This document shows, in pieces, positions 6,407 through 6,996 of a stretch of 6,996 nt of DNA. The stretch covers positions 1 to 6,996 of the forward strand of contig CAYHWL010000082.1 in the NCBI GenBank assembly GCA_964359785.1, in the 5' to 3' direction. Origin of the DNA: JACQSU01 sp964359785 (GTDB lineage: Archaea > Nanobdellota > Nanobdellia > Woesearchaeales > JAGWAF01). Each line of letters starts with the position of its first letter. Position 1 is the first letter of the stretch. The position numbers were made by a program, and so were the translations under genes. Below the pieces are notes generated by a model, which did not search any database, was not told the origin of the DNA, and worked only from the letters and a program-made list of their open reading frames with translations.

Positions 6407-6996
6407 GACTTACACCTGTTTTCCTCTAATAAGTGATCAAGTTTTATTTTGTTATCCACATACTTTAAGAGACCTTCACGATGCGAAACAATAATGACTG
6501 TGCAATCTTTACTAATATCTTTCAATGTCAGTGCAATTTCTTCTTCCGTTTTGTTGTCCAAGTTCGCCGAAGCCTCATCTAAAATAAGCATAGTCGGTTT
6601 TCTCAACAATGCTCTGGCAATTGATAATCTTTGTTTTTGTCCTGAGCTTAATCCATCACCATTTTCGTTCAAGCGGTAATTTAACCCGAAATTTTTTTGT
6701 CGGATGGTTTGCGCAAGTTGTGCCTTTTCTAGCGCGTTCCATAAAGCCTCATCACCAATATTTGGATTCTTGAGGCCGTAAGTTAAATTGTCCCTAAGCG
6801 TTCCTTCAATTAAAAAAGCATCAGCTCCAACATGGCCGATACGATCTCCCAAGCTTTTTAAGTATTGGTCTGCATTTTGACCGTCAATCAGCACTCGACC
6901 TTTACTTGGACTGATAATGCCTAAAATTAGCATTAAAAGTGTACTTTTCCCACAGCCACTCGGGCCTGTAATACCTAAGCTCTCATTCTTACCAAC
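6400..6996 (-). CDS. ABC transporter ATP-binding domain, C-terminal part (5' end outside window)
   Basis: The reading frame is open to the right edge, so the 198 visible residues are the end of a longer protein, not a protein starting at the internal ATG at 6933. That ATG falls after the Walker A motif. In order: Walker A GPSGCGKST (11-19 of the visible part), a Q-loop region reading VGADAFLIEGTLRDNL (56-71), the signature LSSGQKQR (116-123), Walker B MLILDE with catalytic Glu141, the D-loop SANLD, and the switch His172 in SHR. The GTLRDNL segment and overall pattern are typical of exporters in which a six-helix membrane domain precedes the ATPase, so the missing N-terminal part is probably a membrane domain. 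The usual Q-loop glutamine appears to be alanine. Its stop overlaps pseB by seven bases, placing it in the Pse operon; export or flipping of a lipid-linked glycan is a reasonable inference, and peptide or lipid export is the alternative. Confidence 0.85.
   Translation of the reverse strand, partial: VGKNESLGITGPSGCGKSTLLMLILGIISPSKGRVLIDGQNADQYLKSLGDRIGHVGADAFLIEGTLRDNLTYGLKNPNIGDEALWNALEKAQLAQTIRQKNFGLNYRLNENGDGLSSGQKQRLSIARALLRKPTMLILDEASANLDNKTEEEIALTLKDISKDCTVIIVSHREGLLKYVDNKIKLDHLLEENRCKSC
6413..6417 (-). promoter_or_regulatory. Shine-Dalgarno site of pseB
   Basis: AGGTG on the minus strand lies six bases before the ATG at 6406 and within the last codons of the ABC-transporter gene. It supports the start that overlaps that gene by seven bases. 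Confidence 0.65.

Noticed and set aside
6931..6933. ATG at 6933 as the start of a short ATPase protein
   Set aside because: The same frame stays open to the window edge and encodes the Walker A motif upstream of this Met, so the start is outside the window.

Overview
The window is almost wall-to-wall protein-coding sequence and carries most of a nonulosonic (sialic-acid-like) sugar pathway, read here as pseudaminic acid (Pse) biosynthesis. The short Shine-Dalgarno sites, ATGA start/stop overlaps, moderate A+T richness and the Pse pathway itself suggest a Gram-negative bacterium. Flagellin or surface-glycan modification is the usual role of such loci. The sequence alone does not fix a genus, and nothing here separates flagellin, capsule or O-antigen as the acceptor.

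Left part (1-1312, + strand): the C-terminal end of an ATP-grasp ligase runs by an ATGA overlap into pseI, the pseudaminic acid synthase. Right part (1309-6996, - strand, transcribed right to left): the ATP-binding domain of an ABC transporter (truncated by the window edge), pseB (UDP-GlcNAc 4,6-dehydratase/5-epimerase), pseC (C4 aminotransferase), an aldo/keto reductase, an SpsF-type cytidylyltransferase taken as the CMP-Pse synthetase, and a glutamate-1-semialdehyde-aminomutase-like class III aminotransferase. The two gene sets converge, and their stop codons lie within one TTAA tetramer (1309-1312). Gaps between co-directional genes range from a 7-nt overlap to 3 nt, so the minus-strand set looks like one operon whose promoter lies outside the window.

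Pathway logic: PseB and PseC make the 4-amino-trideoxy-altrose nucleotide sugar. PseH (N-acetyltransferase) and PseG (UDP hydrolase) should follow but are not in the window. PseI condenses the resulting sugar with phosphoenolpyruvate, and the cytidylyltransferase activates the product with CTP. The aldo/keto reductase, the class III aminotransferase and the ATP-grasp ligase are not part of the core six-step pathway. They are the best candidates for making or attaching a non-standard substituent. The ABC transporter may export the glycan or its lipid-linked carrier.

No RNA genes, mobile elements, CRISPR arrays or sizeable intergenic regions were seen, and no stretch over 300 bases lacks a gene. 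All internal genes look intact; the only truncations are at the window edges.
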